Below, in pieces: positions 57,101 through 64,000 of a stretch of DNA of 64,000 bases. Position 1 is the stretch's first letter. Each line of letters starts with the position of its first letter. This stretch comes from Paludibacter sp. (GTDB lineage: Bacteria > Bacteroidota > Bacteroidia > Bacteroidales > Paludibacteraceae): positions 22,605 to 86,604 of the forward strand of contig JANJVQ010000010.1 of assembly GCA_024710005.1 (NCBI GenBank), given 5' to 3'. The position numbers and the translations under genes were made by a program. The notes below the pieces were generated by a model. It was not told where the DNA came from, did not search any database, and saw only the letters and a program-made list of their open reading frames with translations.

Positions 57101-57270
57101 TCAATGGACTGACAGCTGCTGTATCTGTATTCGATGTCACAGGTAAATTACTGGCTTTTAAAAGTAATTTATCAGAAAAAAAAACATTCTTTTTGAACGA
57201 AGGAAAATTATATATGTTGCTGGCTTACCTGCCCGATAACAGTATGTTAACCCATAAATTTTATTTGTAA
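54136..57270 (+). CDS. PL8 chondroitinase-type lyase 1, with C-terminal tail
   Basis: 1,044 residues with signal peptide ending near SLFAQ. Layout follows chondroitinase ABC: an N-terminal jelly-roll (about 25-165), an (alpha/alpha) toroid (170-530) and a C-terminal super-sandwich (530-960). Aligned by eye to the His501-Tyr508-Arg560 set of P. vulgaris ABC lyase I, the catalytic residues are His431 and Tyr438 (FHHAGHYPAY) and Arg491 (MSGRHPHD); a Glu in the SEIYTNDNRYGRY stretch is probably the fourth. The last ~80 residues (VSVFDVTGKLLAF) look like a weak T9SS sorting tail. It cuts chondroitin or dermatan sulfate to unsaturated oligosaccharides. It follows the DUF5017-like gene by 15 bases. 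Confidence 0.9.
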   Translation: MKFKLSIFFLLLISLSLFAQQYSFDSGTVAPFQPAESGKSQLSIVNVPYKDGNAALKWNWTAPTDIVIDYQVTLKNFRDGVIFWVYNEVPRTTPLIGEFRDASNNVRYTFNFGLNFKGWRICRIGSRYMSGNKSVSTNLKLHLLTPSGVSQGSLFIDRFSFVADVNYQNAPDAQQPNNTEANYINHWNSLWKWESELTYDLPLPADLNGTQLASLQTVEQGIVKRLPQAANTSVIANAKAQFTNCGIRKEGNYWVGTPLVVKADKTSSDIALAELGSMMYGLALDAVYNGNQTSAQQYIDLWDFAHDQGFTYGSAMGNNHHYGYETKQIFLSAYLMKESLKSSARINDVAATLSFWSGLPESRRVFDQTREGVVDSWNTLLFSRLISAMLIQDLPQQYRAVQSLVRWVDTSLAFTPGNLGGLKPDGTIFHHAGHYPAYGIGGFSGLGDFTSTLPGSEFNLTISARQNLAEALFAMSRYTHLTDWSIGMSGRHPHDGGMPAGVIESFGLLSLLGGVYNTNESIDSKLAGEYLRLQTENTALKQQLSSFTTAAVPSGFYVYNHAAAGVHRFGNSMVTIKGYNSDVWGSEIYTNDNRYGRYQSYGAVEIFNEGTPVSRSNSRFNEAGWDWNRLPGTTTIHLPLNLLESPVTSTLMARSKEDFAGASSLLGEFGVFGMKLREENLINNTNYTRDFRARKSVFAFGKRLVCTGTGISNSNVNYPTETTLYQQTINTTTDRMSVNGTFYDATGYSFDTQTPVNTTVVSDLSGNYYRVASQSRIIMEGKEQVSKHNKTRAETKGNFLTARIDHGKNPADAAYEYMIMLKPTPAEQRRWSNDPGYRVLQADNQAHVLHDTISGVRAYVSFETTSFSSGLVRSVDAETLLMFKHQDDNNITLSVCDPSLRLPVKTNNSDNTTLNGVPVTREILLDGNWQLKQANSKVNVSQQNNQTVLSVTCQLGIPVEFELKKLETSVKNILNSDLKIITRDNHIEINGLTAAVSVFDVTGKLLAFKSNLSEKKTFFLNEGKLYMLLAYLPDNSMLTHKFYL

Positions 57271-57288
57271 TCAGGAAAAATACGATTC

Positions 57289-60200
57289 ATGTTTAAAAGA
57301 AAAACCATATACCTGCTTGTATCACTGTTGGCTTTTTCAGCATTAACAGCACAAACATTCAATTTTGAAGAAACAACCGTTCCTTCAGGATGGACTGTTA
57401 TTAGTGGTGGGAGCTTATCTTTAACAACTGAACACTACAAGGAAGGAGTTCAGAGTCTTTGCTGGGAGACCAACGGTGCAGCCATGTTGACGGTAACTTT
57501 TCCTACTTACACGGCATCAACCGGTAATTCGGCTTATCTGCAGATTTATACGCCACAGATAACAAACGATACGTTGATAGTTGAATTTTTAAACAGCAGC
57601 AATGTGCGTCGTACTGCTAATTATCTGCTGAACTACAAAGGATGGCGTGAATTCAACAGGGCATATACCGAATATGTAAGCAGTATTTCATTTACAGTGA
57701 CGTCAGTACGTATGACACTGAAACCGGCATCAGCAGGAAACCGGAAAATATATTTTGATCAGATAAACTTAAATCAAAGTACTGCTGCTATGCGTATTAT
57801 GGGTAGTCAATGGTTGCTCGATAAACAGTTTTTTACAGCTAATAACAATCAGTTAAATCTCTTCGCTAATCCGGTTGATATATCAGTGGTAAGTCCGAAT
57901 GCAGGGGAGTTGACAGCGCTGACCGCACTGAGAAACGAACTGAAACGAACTCCTGCACCGGGAACTACCACCAACCTGAATCTGGCCAAAAGCTTTGCTA
58001 CAGGTATGAATATCACACGTAATCCCGATGGAACCGTGCGTGGTAATATCATGGATATGTCGGCTACTGCACTTACTACGTCGGTAGTAACAGATTATGT
58101 AACTAAGCTTGAAATATTGGCTGCTGAAGGTTTGAAAGATACTCCTACACTGACCTTGTTTCGCGATTTACTCGATCATTTGATGGATCAGGGATTGGCA
58201 GAAGGTGTCAGTTTTTCCATTCGTTCGAATGATTATACGGCTTCCCGTAATATCCCTTCGAAATTATTAAACCTGCTTCCTGCCTGCACGCCTGAACAAC
58301 AGGAGGAAATATTAAAGCTGGTCCGTTGGATTTCATATTATGGCATGTTGTACGAACCGGAAAGCACCTATCTTCAATCACTCAATTCGGATGTAGTCTA
58401 TCTATATTTGCCTCACATGATGGGTGTTGCACTTTTTCAGCAGGATGATGCAGTGGCGGTACGTGAATTAAAAGCTTTCAAAAGATTTTTAGAAAGAAAT
58501 ACGGAGTATGTACCGGGTGGAGGAGATGTGTTGAAGCCTGACGGAACCGGTTTTCACCATGCGACGCATTACAATAATTACATGTATTCCTATCAAACCT
58601 GGGCGGAATATATCAATTACCTGAAAGGTTCTCCTTTCAGAATTAGTCAGGCTGCCTACGAAAGATTCAAAAAAGCTGTATTAGCTAAATATACGATGGC
58701 CACACTGGATTTGAATAATACCCGTCATTATGCCAACACACTGGCAGGCAGAAATCCATTTGCATCAGGCTTACAGGTGTTCTTTTCCCGTAGTTTGTTT
58801 GAAAGCCTGATAGAAACGGGTGGTGACATTTTGGGGACAACGATAGATGAGGAACTGGCTGGCGCTTACAACTATTTCTTTAAATCAACGAAATACAGTG
58901 TGCCTGAAAGAAGTTCTGAAGGTTTTCATCAGTTTAACTACAGCCCGATGGGCATTTACCGGAAGGCTAACTGGGTGGCTACCATGCGTGCTCCGACAAC
59001 CAAATTCTGGAGTGCTGAAATATACAGCGGAGAAAACCGTTTCGGTCGATACCAGGGACATGGTGCGTTAGAAATCACCTACAGTGGCACCGTGGCAAAC
59101 AGCGGATATCCCGGTAATGGTACCGGTGGGGGTTGGGACTGGAATGTAGTGCCGGGAACAACAACGGTGCATTACACTTCCTGGCAGGAAATGATGCCGA
59201 ATAAAAACACCACCGATCGTTTTGATCAATATACCAAAACAAAAAACTTTTCCGGTGCTTTGTCATGGGGAGATTGTGGCATCTTTGCGACCGATTTCGA
59301 TCAGGGTGATACCTGGGGAAGTCAGCGCTTTACGCCCACCAATCTGGTGTTTAAAAAGTCGATGTATGCTTTTGATAATTTGATTATCAGCTTAGGAAGT
59401 GATATCACTTCGTCGGGGACATACAGTACATCGATGATAACTGCGACCAATTTGTTCCAAAACCTGATTTCATCGGCAAGCGGTGCTATGATACTAAATG
59501 GCGCTGAGATTGCTCGTCCGAATACAATTACCCTGCCATCGGGACAGGATAACTGGATGCTTACGCCACAGGGAACCGGTTATTTCATTCCGCAGGGAAA
59601 TGATGAAATCAAATTAATTCACGACACACAAAAGTCGCCTTACGAAACCGGAAGCGACTATGCATCGCCTGTAACATCTGCCAATGCTGCGAAAGCTTAT
59701 ATCAATCATGGTGTAAAACCTACCGGCAAGAAGTACAGTTTTGTGGTCGTACCGGGAACTACCGGTGCAGCGATGCAGAATCTGTCGGCTCAGATGGCTA
59801 ATAATGGTGGATCTGTTTACCAAATTCACAAACAGGATCAATATCTGCATGCGCTGACTTACTTACCCCAAAATATAACAGCATATACCTTTTTCGGTGC
59901 AAGTTTTAACCTGACATTCGGTTTGGTGAAATCTTCTACGGGCGAACATCTTTTGATGCACCGTCCTGATGAAGTAACAGGTCGTCAGTATTTTGCTGCT
60001 TCAAATCCCAATCTGAAACCGGTTAATGATGCGATTTTTGGTTGGAAGTCATCAACATCTCAGGCTACACTGACTATTTCGGGAGAATGGCTGCCATTGC
60101 AGGAGTCTGATGGAGTGCAATTTCATGCTCCGTCGAATGGAGAAACACAGCTTACGCTGACTTTCAAAGAGGGTGAACCGATTTATTTTGCACTGAAACG

Positions 60201-60474
60201 ACCGGATGATACAGGTTTGGATATCACTACCCAAAACGATTGGATACGGTTTGGACGTAACAATGATTATTTATGGCTGATTCCTTCAGCAGATTTGGGT
60301 GCGGATACCATTGTGACCATTTATTCTTCGGTTGGAGAAATCATGTACCAGAGTAATATCAATACAGGCAGAGAACCTTATGCCATTCCTGTGTCAGATC
60401 TTGGGAAAGGAATGTATATCTGTAAAGTTAAGGTGCCGGGAAACAAAACAGCAACATTTAAATGGGTCAAATAA
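57289..60474 (+). CDS. PL8-family lyase 2, divergent, with T9SS-like tail
   Basis: 1,061 residues with signal peptide ending near LTAQT. Same N-terminal jelly-roll, toroid and super-sandwich order as its neighbours. Catalytic His424 and Tyr431 lie in FHHATHYNNYMY and Arg488 in LAGRNPFASG; AEIYSGENRFGRYQGHG gives the likely Glu. NNY replaces PAY and AGRNP replaces SGRHP of the other two, so subsite preference probably differs (for example hyaluronan, dermatan or another sulfation pattern). The C-terminus (VTIYSSVGEIMYQ; LGKGMYICKVKV; TFKWVK) is a convincing T9SS type A tail, implying secretion to the cell surface. Gap to the previous gene is 18 bases. Confidence 0.87.
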   Translation: MFKRKTIYLLVSLLAFSALTAQTFNFEETTVPSGWTVISGGSLSLTTEHYKEGVQSLCWETNGAAMLTVTFPTYTASTGNSAYLQIYTPQITNDTLIVEFLNSSNVRRTANYLLNYKGWREFNRAYTEYVSSISFTVTSVRMTLKPASAGNRKIYFDQINLNQSTAAMRIMGSQWLLDKQFFTANNNQLNLFANPVDISVVSPNAGELTALTALRNELKRTPAPGTTTNLNLAKSFATGMNITRNPDGTVRGNIMDMSATALTTSVVTDYVTKLEILAAEGLKDTPTLTLFRDLLDHLMDQGLAEGVSFSIRSNDYTASRNIPSKLLNLLPACTPEQQEEILKLVRWISYYGMLYEPESTYLQSLNSDVVYLYLPHMMGVALFQQDDAVAVRELKAFKRFLERNTEYVPGGGDVLKPDGTGFHHATHYNNYMYSYQTWAEYINYLKGSPFRISQAAYERFKKAVLAKYTMATLDLNNTRHYANTLAGRNPFASGLQVFFSRSLFESLIETGGDILGTTIDEELAGAYNYFFKSTKYSVPERSSEGFHQFNYSPMGIYRKANWVATMRAPTTKFWSAEIYSGENRFGRYQGHGALEITYSGTVANSGYPGNGTGGGWDWNVVPGTTTVHYTSWQEMMPNKNTTDRFDQYTKTKNFSGALSWGDCGIFATDFDQGDTWGSQRFTPTNLVFKKSMYAFDNLIISLGSDITSSGTYSTSMITATNLFQNLISSASGAMILNGAEIARPNTITLPSGQDNWMLTPQGTGYFIPQGNDEIKLIHDTQKSPYETGSDYASPVTSANAAKAYINHGVKPTGKKYSFVVVPGTTGAAMQNLSAQMANNGGSVYQIHKQDQYLHALTYLPQNITAYTFFGASFNLTFGLVKSSTGEHLLMHRPDEVTGRQYFAASNPNLKPVNDAIFGWKSSTSQATLTISGEWLPLQESDGVQFHAPSNGETQLTLTFKEGEPIYFALKRPDDTGLDITTQNDWIRFGRNNDYLWLIPSADLGADTIVTIYSSVGEIMYQSNINTGREPYAIPVSDLGKGMYICKVKVPGNKTATFKWVK

Positions 60475-60502
60475 AATTGAATAACAATAATTAATTAAAT
60501 AT

Positions 60503-61705
60503 ATGAAACAGGGTTTATTGACTTTAGGTCTCGGAGTAATGCTATTCAGTGCTTGTCATAAGCAGGATGCAGGATGTAATCAGGACAACATCATCAGCGA
60601 CAATGTTAAATTTGCGACACAGCAAATTGGTCGACAGGTGAGTATAATTGAAGAAGATAGCGGGAAAATTCTCAACCCGCGCACGATTAAATGTGATAAA
60701 ATTAAATATGTAAAGATTGAAGACTGGACCAGTGGTTTCTTTCCGGGCACCATGTGGTATATGTATGAACTTACCGGAGATGAGAAATGGAAGAATCTGG
60801 GCGTGAAATATACAGAAGATCTTGATTCGGTTAAATACCTGACCTGGCATCACGATGTAGGTTTTATGATTAACTCCAGTTATGGTAACGCTTACCGTAT
60901 AACAAAAAATGATGCATACAAGGATGTGATGGTTGAGGCTGCAAAATCACTCTCAACCCGTTTTCGCCCTATACCCGGAGTTATTCAATCCTGGGATGAA
61001 GACCGGGGCTGGCAGGGTAAACGAGGCTGGATGTGTCCGGTGATTATCGATAATATGATGAATCTGGAACTTTTATTCGAAGCTACCCGCATTTCCGGAG
61101 ATTCTTCCTTTTATCAAATGGCAGTCAGTCATGCGGATGTTACACTCGAAAATCATTTCAGAAGTGATTATAGTTCCTACCATGTGATTGATTATGATAA
61201 AATTAAAGGTGGTGTTCGCCATAAACACACTGCGCAGGGATACGCCCACGAATCAGCATGGGCAAGGGGACAGGCATGGGCAATTTATGGATTTGCCGTT
61301 TGTTATCGTGAAACAAAAGATCCACGTTACTTAACGCTCACCGATAATATATACAAATATCTGTTCACGCATAAAAACATGCCCGAAGACCTTGTTCCAT
61401 ACTGGGATTTTGATGCACCCCATATTCCGAACGAGCCCCGTGATGCTTCGGCAGCTGCCATTATCGCTTCAGCTTTATATGAATTGAGTACCTTTGATCG
61501 TCCCGAGTATAAAGAGACTGCTGATAAAATTATTGCATCCTTGTCTTCACCGGCTTACCGTGCTATCCTGGGTACAAATGGTAATTTCCTGCTGATGCAC
61601 TCAGTAGGTAGTATTCCACACGGCCACGAAATAGATGTGCCACTCAATTACGCCGATTATTATTTCTTAGAAGCGCTGCTCCGCAAACAAACAATCGAGA
61701 AATAG
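60503..61705 (+). CDS. GH88 unsaturated glucuronyl hydrolase
   Basis: 400 residues. Lipobox LFSAC gives Cys18, so a lipoprotein. The six-hairpin (alpha/alpha) barrel is visible, with the two catalytic Asp of GH88 at Asp118 (TWHHDVGFM) and Asp183 (PVIIDNMMNLELL), and substrate-site segments HKHTAQGYAHESAWARGQAW and PYWDFDAPHIPNEPRDASAA. It hydrates the delta-4,5 uronic acid at the non-reducing end of lyase products, releasing the sugar acid and free hexosamine. It sits between two PL8 genes, exactly where its substrate is made. Relatives in B. thetaiotaomicron chondroitin loci have the same role. Confidence 0.94.
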   Translation: MKQGLLTLGLGVMLFSACHKQDAGCNQDNIISDNVKFATQQIGRQVSIIEEDSGKILNPRTIKCDKIKYVKIEDWTSGFFPGTMWYMYELTGDEKWKNLGVKYTEDLDSVKYLTWHHDVGFMINSSYGNAYRITKNDAYKDVMVEAAKSLSTRFRPIPGVIQSWDEDRGWQGKRGWMCPVIIDNMMNLELLFEATRISGDSSFYQMAVSHADVTLENHFRSDYSSYHVIDYDKIKGGVRHKHTAQGYAHESAWARGQAWAIYGFAVCYRETKDPRYLTLTDNIYKYLFTHKNMPEDLVPYWDFDAPHIPNEPRDASAAAIIASALYELSTFDRPEYKETADKIIASLSSPAYRAILGTNGNFLLMHSVGSIPHGHEIDVPLNYADYYFLEALLRKQTIEK

Positions 61706-61733
61706 CTATTAGTTATTCGCTATTCACTATTCA
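61706..61733 (+). repeat. Four-unit degenerate 7-bp tandem repeat
   Basis: CTATTAG, TTATTCG, CTATTCA, CTATTCA follow the GH88 stop codon with no gap. The motif is the reverse-complement orientation of that at 41666-41749 and shares a 13-base core with the repeat at 18306-18326. Confidence 0.65.
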
Positions 61734-61742
61734 TTAAAGAAA

Positions 61743-64000
61743 ATGAACCGTATTACCCTCATCATAATGCTGGTTCTGGGCTTTGTGTCTGTTAACGGAC
61801 TGTTTTCTCAGGTGAATGAATTTACTCATCCATTCATCCTTTCATTCGAGAAAGGCATTCAACCCGTTCTGGCAGAGCCCGGTTCTGTTGTATCTGTTTC
61901 CGGTAAGCATTTCAAACATGGAAAGCAAAGTTTGCACTGGCAATGGAACAATTCAGGTGATTCGTGGCGGATAAAACAAGCGGTTCCCTATGCACCGGTT
62001 AATCCGCACAACGATAATTCGGTGGCTACTTTTGTTTTTTGGGTTTATGCCCCACAAACCTATACAGATGGAAAACTGATTTTTAGTTTTTATAAAGAAG
62101 ATGAACTATGTTCCTGGTTTGAATACAAACTTGGGTTTCAGGGATGGAGTGGTGCCTGGGTGGCCTTCGACCGGGATATGCAGGGAAATCCGCAGGAAGG
62201 TATGGATGAACTGCGTGTTAGGGTAGAAGGAGCCAAAAATGGAACATTGTATTTCGATCACATCATTTTGTCTTCTTTTCAGGATGTCCGTCATCATACG
62301 GCTGATTTCCAGGCGCCTTTCATCAATGCCGGGACTACCAATCACTGGCTGACATTACTGGAATCCTGGCAGAAAAAATGTGACCTTCCATTGCCGGATG
62401 AAATTACTGCACAACAAATCTCAGATATCCGTATAATAGAAAACAGGTTGGTTACCATTCTGATGAACAGAACTAAACCGGTTTCATTGGCGCAACTGAC
62501 AAAAAAATATAAGCTGTATCAGGTTCGTTATCATCAGGATAGTAGTATAAGCGGATTACCCGTTTTTTTTGAGCGCTATGGAGAAACCTATGAGCGTATG
62601 GGAGCAATCCGCTATAATTTGCTTTATGACAATGAAATGGGGTTAAGTAAGCTGAATAAGCTGATGTTCGACATGGCTGTCACATATCGAAATACTTCCG
62701 ATAAAGAAGACAAAGAAACCATTGCCGGCATGTATATCAACCTGATGCGCCACATGCTTGATCAGGGATTCAGAGCCGGCAGCGCCATGGGTACCTTGCA
62801 TCACCTGGGTTACAGCATGCGTTTGTATTATGCATCGGCTTTGCTGATGCGTGATGTATTGATTCATAGTCAATTGGATGAATCGGTACAACAAGCTATG
62901 GAATGGTTTGCCGGTACAGGTGAAATCAAAACAAAACCAACGATATCGGGGATGGATGTAGATGCGTTTAATACATCGCTGACTGGTCGTTTGGCAAGTA
63001 TCCTGATGAAAGCAGATTCACCTGAAAAAATACGATACCTGAGAGCATTTACCCGGTGGGTGAATAACGGACTTCAGTATGCTGACGGTACACTGGGAAC
63101 ATTCAAGGTTGATGGCACCATGTTTCATCACCGGCACAACTATCCCGCGTATGCAGTCGGCGGACTTGAAGGCGCTGTGAATGCAACCTGGATACTGCAT
63201 AATACTACTTTTGCCATTGAAAAATCCGGTCACGAGAACCTGAAAAATGCGCTACTGGCCATGCGTTATTATTGTAACTTGCTAACCTGGCCATTATCAC
63301 TTTCGGGTCGTCACCCGGATGGACAAGGTCAGCTAATTCCGGGACATTACGCCCGCCTGGCCTTGTCGGGAACACCCGACGGAAAAGCCGTTGTTGATAA
63401 GGAAATGGCTGCTGCCTATCTCAGGCTTATTCAGGATTCGGTAACCCCGGATGCACGGGAATTTCGCAAAATGGGTGTTTCTCCTGAAAAATCACCGGAA
63501 GGAAACCGTGCTTTTCCTTATTCTTCCATGTTGGTTCACAGGCGTGAAAATTGGATGGTTACCGCTATGGGGCACAGCCGTTATGTATGGGCTACAGAAA
63601 CTTATCAGGGGGCGAATCTGTATGGCAGATACCTGAACCACGGAAATCTGCAAATCATGGCAACGGGTAATCCAGTCTCTAATTTTGGTTCAGGATTCAA
63701 ACAGGAAGGTTGGGACTGGAATCATTTCCCCGGCACAACTGCGACTGAACTTCCCATGAAAGAACTACGGGCAGATATTAAAAACTTAGATGCCGATTCC
63801 GGATATGAAGAGTTACTTTTATCCGATGAAGCATTTGCCGGCCCCATCAGCATAGGTAACAAAAATGGCGCTTATGCCATGAAACTGCATGAACACGATA
63901 AGTACAATGGTTCCTTGCGTGCCCGCAAATCGTTTTTCTTTTTCGATAACCGGGTCATTGCACTGGGAAGTAATATTCGTTCCGATTTACCTGAAAATGA
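61743..64000 (+). CDS. PL8 chondroitinase ABC-like lyase 3, cut by window end
   Basis: ATG at 61743; 752 codons are read without a stop to the right edge, so the C-terminal part is missing. Signal peptide ends near GLFSQ. The N-terminal jelly-roll (LSFEKGIQPVLAEPGSVVSV; LHWQWNNSGDSWRI) and toroid are complete, and catalytic His463 and Tyr470 (MFHHRHNYPAY) and Arg523 (LSGRHPDGQ) are present; TETYQGANLYGRY follows. Of the three, it is closest to P. vulgaris chondroitinase ABC in its N-terminal domain. It probably acts on chondroitin and dermatan sulfate. It lies 37 bases behind GH88. Confidence 0.9.
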   Translation, partial: MNRITLIIMLVLGFVSVNGLFSQVNEFTHPFILSFEKGIQPVLAEPGSVVSVSGKHFKHGKQSLHWQWNNSGDSWRIKQAVPYAPVNPHNDNSVATFVFWVYAPQTYTDGKLIFSFYKEDELCSWFEYKLGFQGWSGAWVAFDRDMQGNPQEGMDELRVRVEGAKNGTLYFDHIILSSFQDVRHHTADFQAPFINAGTTNHWLTLLESWQKKCDLPLPDEITAQQISDIRIIENRLVTILMNRTKPVSLAQLTKKYKLYQVRYHQDSSISGLPVFFERYGETYERMGAIRYNLLYDNEMGLSKLNKLMFDMAVTYRNTSDKEDKETIAGMYINLMRHMLDQGFRAGSAMGTLHHLGYSMRLYYASALLMRDVLIHSQLDESVQQAMEWFAGTGEIKTKPTISGMDVDAFNTSLTGRLASILMKADSPEKIRYLRAFTRWVNNGLQYADGTLGTFKVDGTMFHHRHNYPAYAVGGLEGAVNATWILHNTTFAIEKSGHENLKNALLAMRYYCNLLTWPLSLSGRHPDGQGQLIPGHYARLALSGTPDGKAVVDKEMAAAYLRLIQDSVTPDAREFRKMGVSPEKSPEGNRAFPYSSMLVHRRENWMVTAMGHSRYVWATETYQGANLYGRYLNHGNLQIMATGNPVSNFGSGFKQEGWDWNHFPGTTATELPMKELRADIKNLDADSGYEELLLSDEAFAGPISIGNKNGAYAMKLHEHDKYNGSLRARKSFFFFDNRVIALGSNIRSDLPEN

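Overview
The window looks like a chromosomal segment of a Bacteroidota member, most likely Bacteroidales. Evidence: SusC/SusD genes, a hybrid two-component regulator (HTCS), DUF5017- and DUF5020-type proteins, type IX secretion (T9SS)-like C-terminal tails, AT-rich start regions, and many matches to the Bacteroidota promoter (-7 TAnnTTTG, -33 TTTG). No rRNA, tRNA, integrase, transposase or CRISPR array was seen. Species cannot be named.

Layout. (1) 1-5.7 kb, AT-rich accessory region: a cut-off secreted protein, a macro-like A1S_2505-type protein, a lipoprotein and a SLOG-fold protein on the plus strand; then, on the minus strand, a cassette umuC-umuD-unknown-SRAP that combines translesion synthesis with abasic-site protection. 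(2) 5.8-11.9 kb, minus strand: a tightly coupled operon of chorismatase-like (RidA-fold), DUF1549/DUF1553, DUF1501 and PPC-domain proteins, a set best known from Planctomycetes and of unknown function. (3) 12-21.3 kb, minus strand: an outer-membrane beta-barrel protein, a hybrid histidine kinase with a solute-binding sensor domain, a purine permease with a DUF5020 outer-membrane protein, and a patatin/Omp85 fusion. (4) 21.4-24.9 kb, plus strand: a cytochrome c-PQQ sugar dehydrogenase and a TonB-dependent receptor. (5) 24.9-33.5 kb, minus strand: a DEAD-box helicase with a structured leader, a GH2 beta-galactosidase, and an amino-sugar pair (APH-type sugar kinase; NagB-like/PIG-L fusion).

(6) 33.8-64 kb and beyond: a large polysaccharide utilization locus for sulfated glycosaminoglycan, most likely chondroitin/dermatan sulfate. 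It holds two Ser-type sulfatases, an HTCS sensor, a heparinase II/III-family lyase, two T9SS-tailed beta-helix proteins, SusC, SusD, a DUF5017-like lipoprotein, three PL8 lyases (the last cut by the window edge) and a GH88 unsaturated glucuronyl hydrolase. Inferred pathway: lyases cut the polymer at the surface; SusCD import oligosaccharides; sulfatases and GH88 finish desulfation and remove the unsaturated uronate; HTCS senses a breakdown product. The kinase and NagB/PIG-L pair next door could handle the released N-acetylhexosamine.

Non-coding structure concentrates in this locus: a four-copy operator-like array with 22-23 bp phasing (43457-43540), a palindrome inside the following core promoter, palindromic repeats with GTAGAGACGC arms, and a degenerate 7-bp tandem repeat found behind three separate genes.
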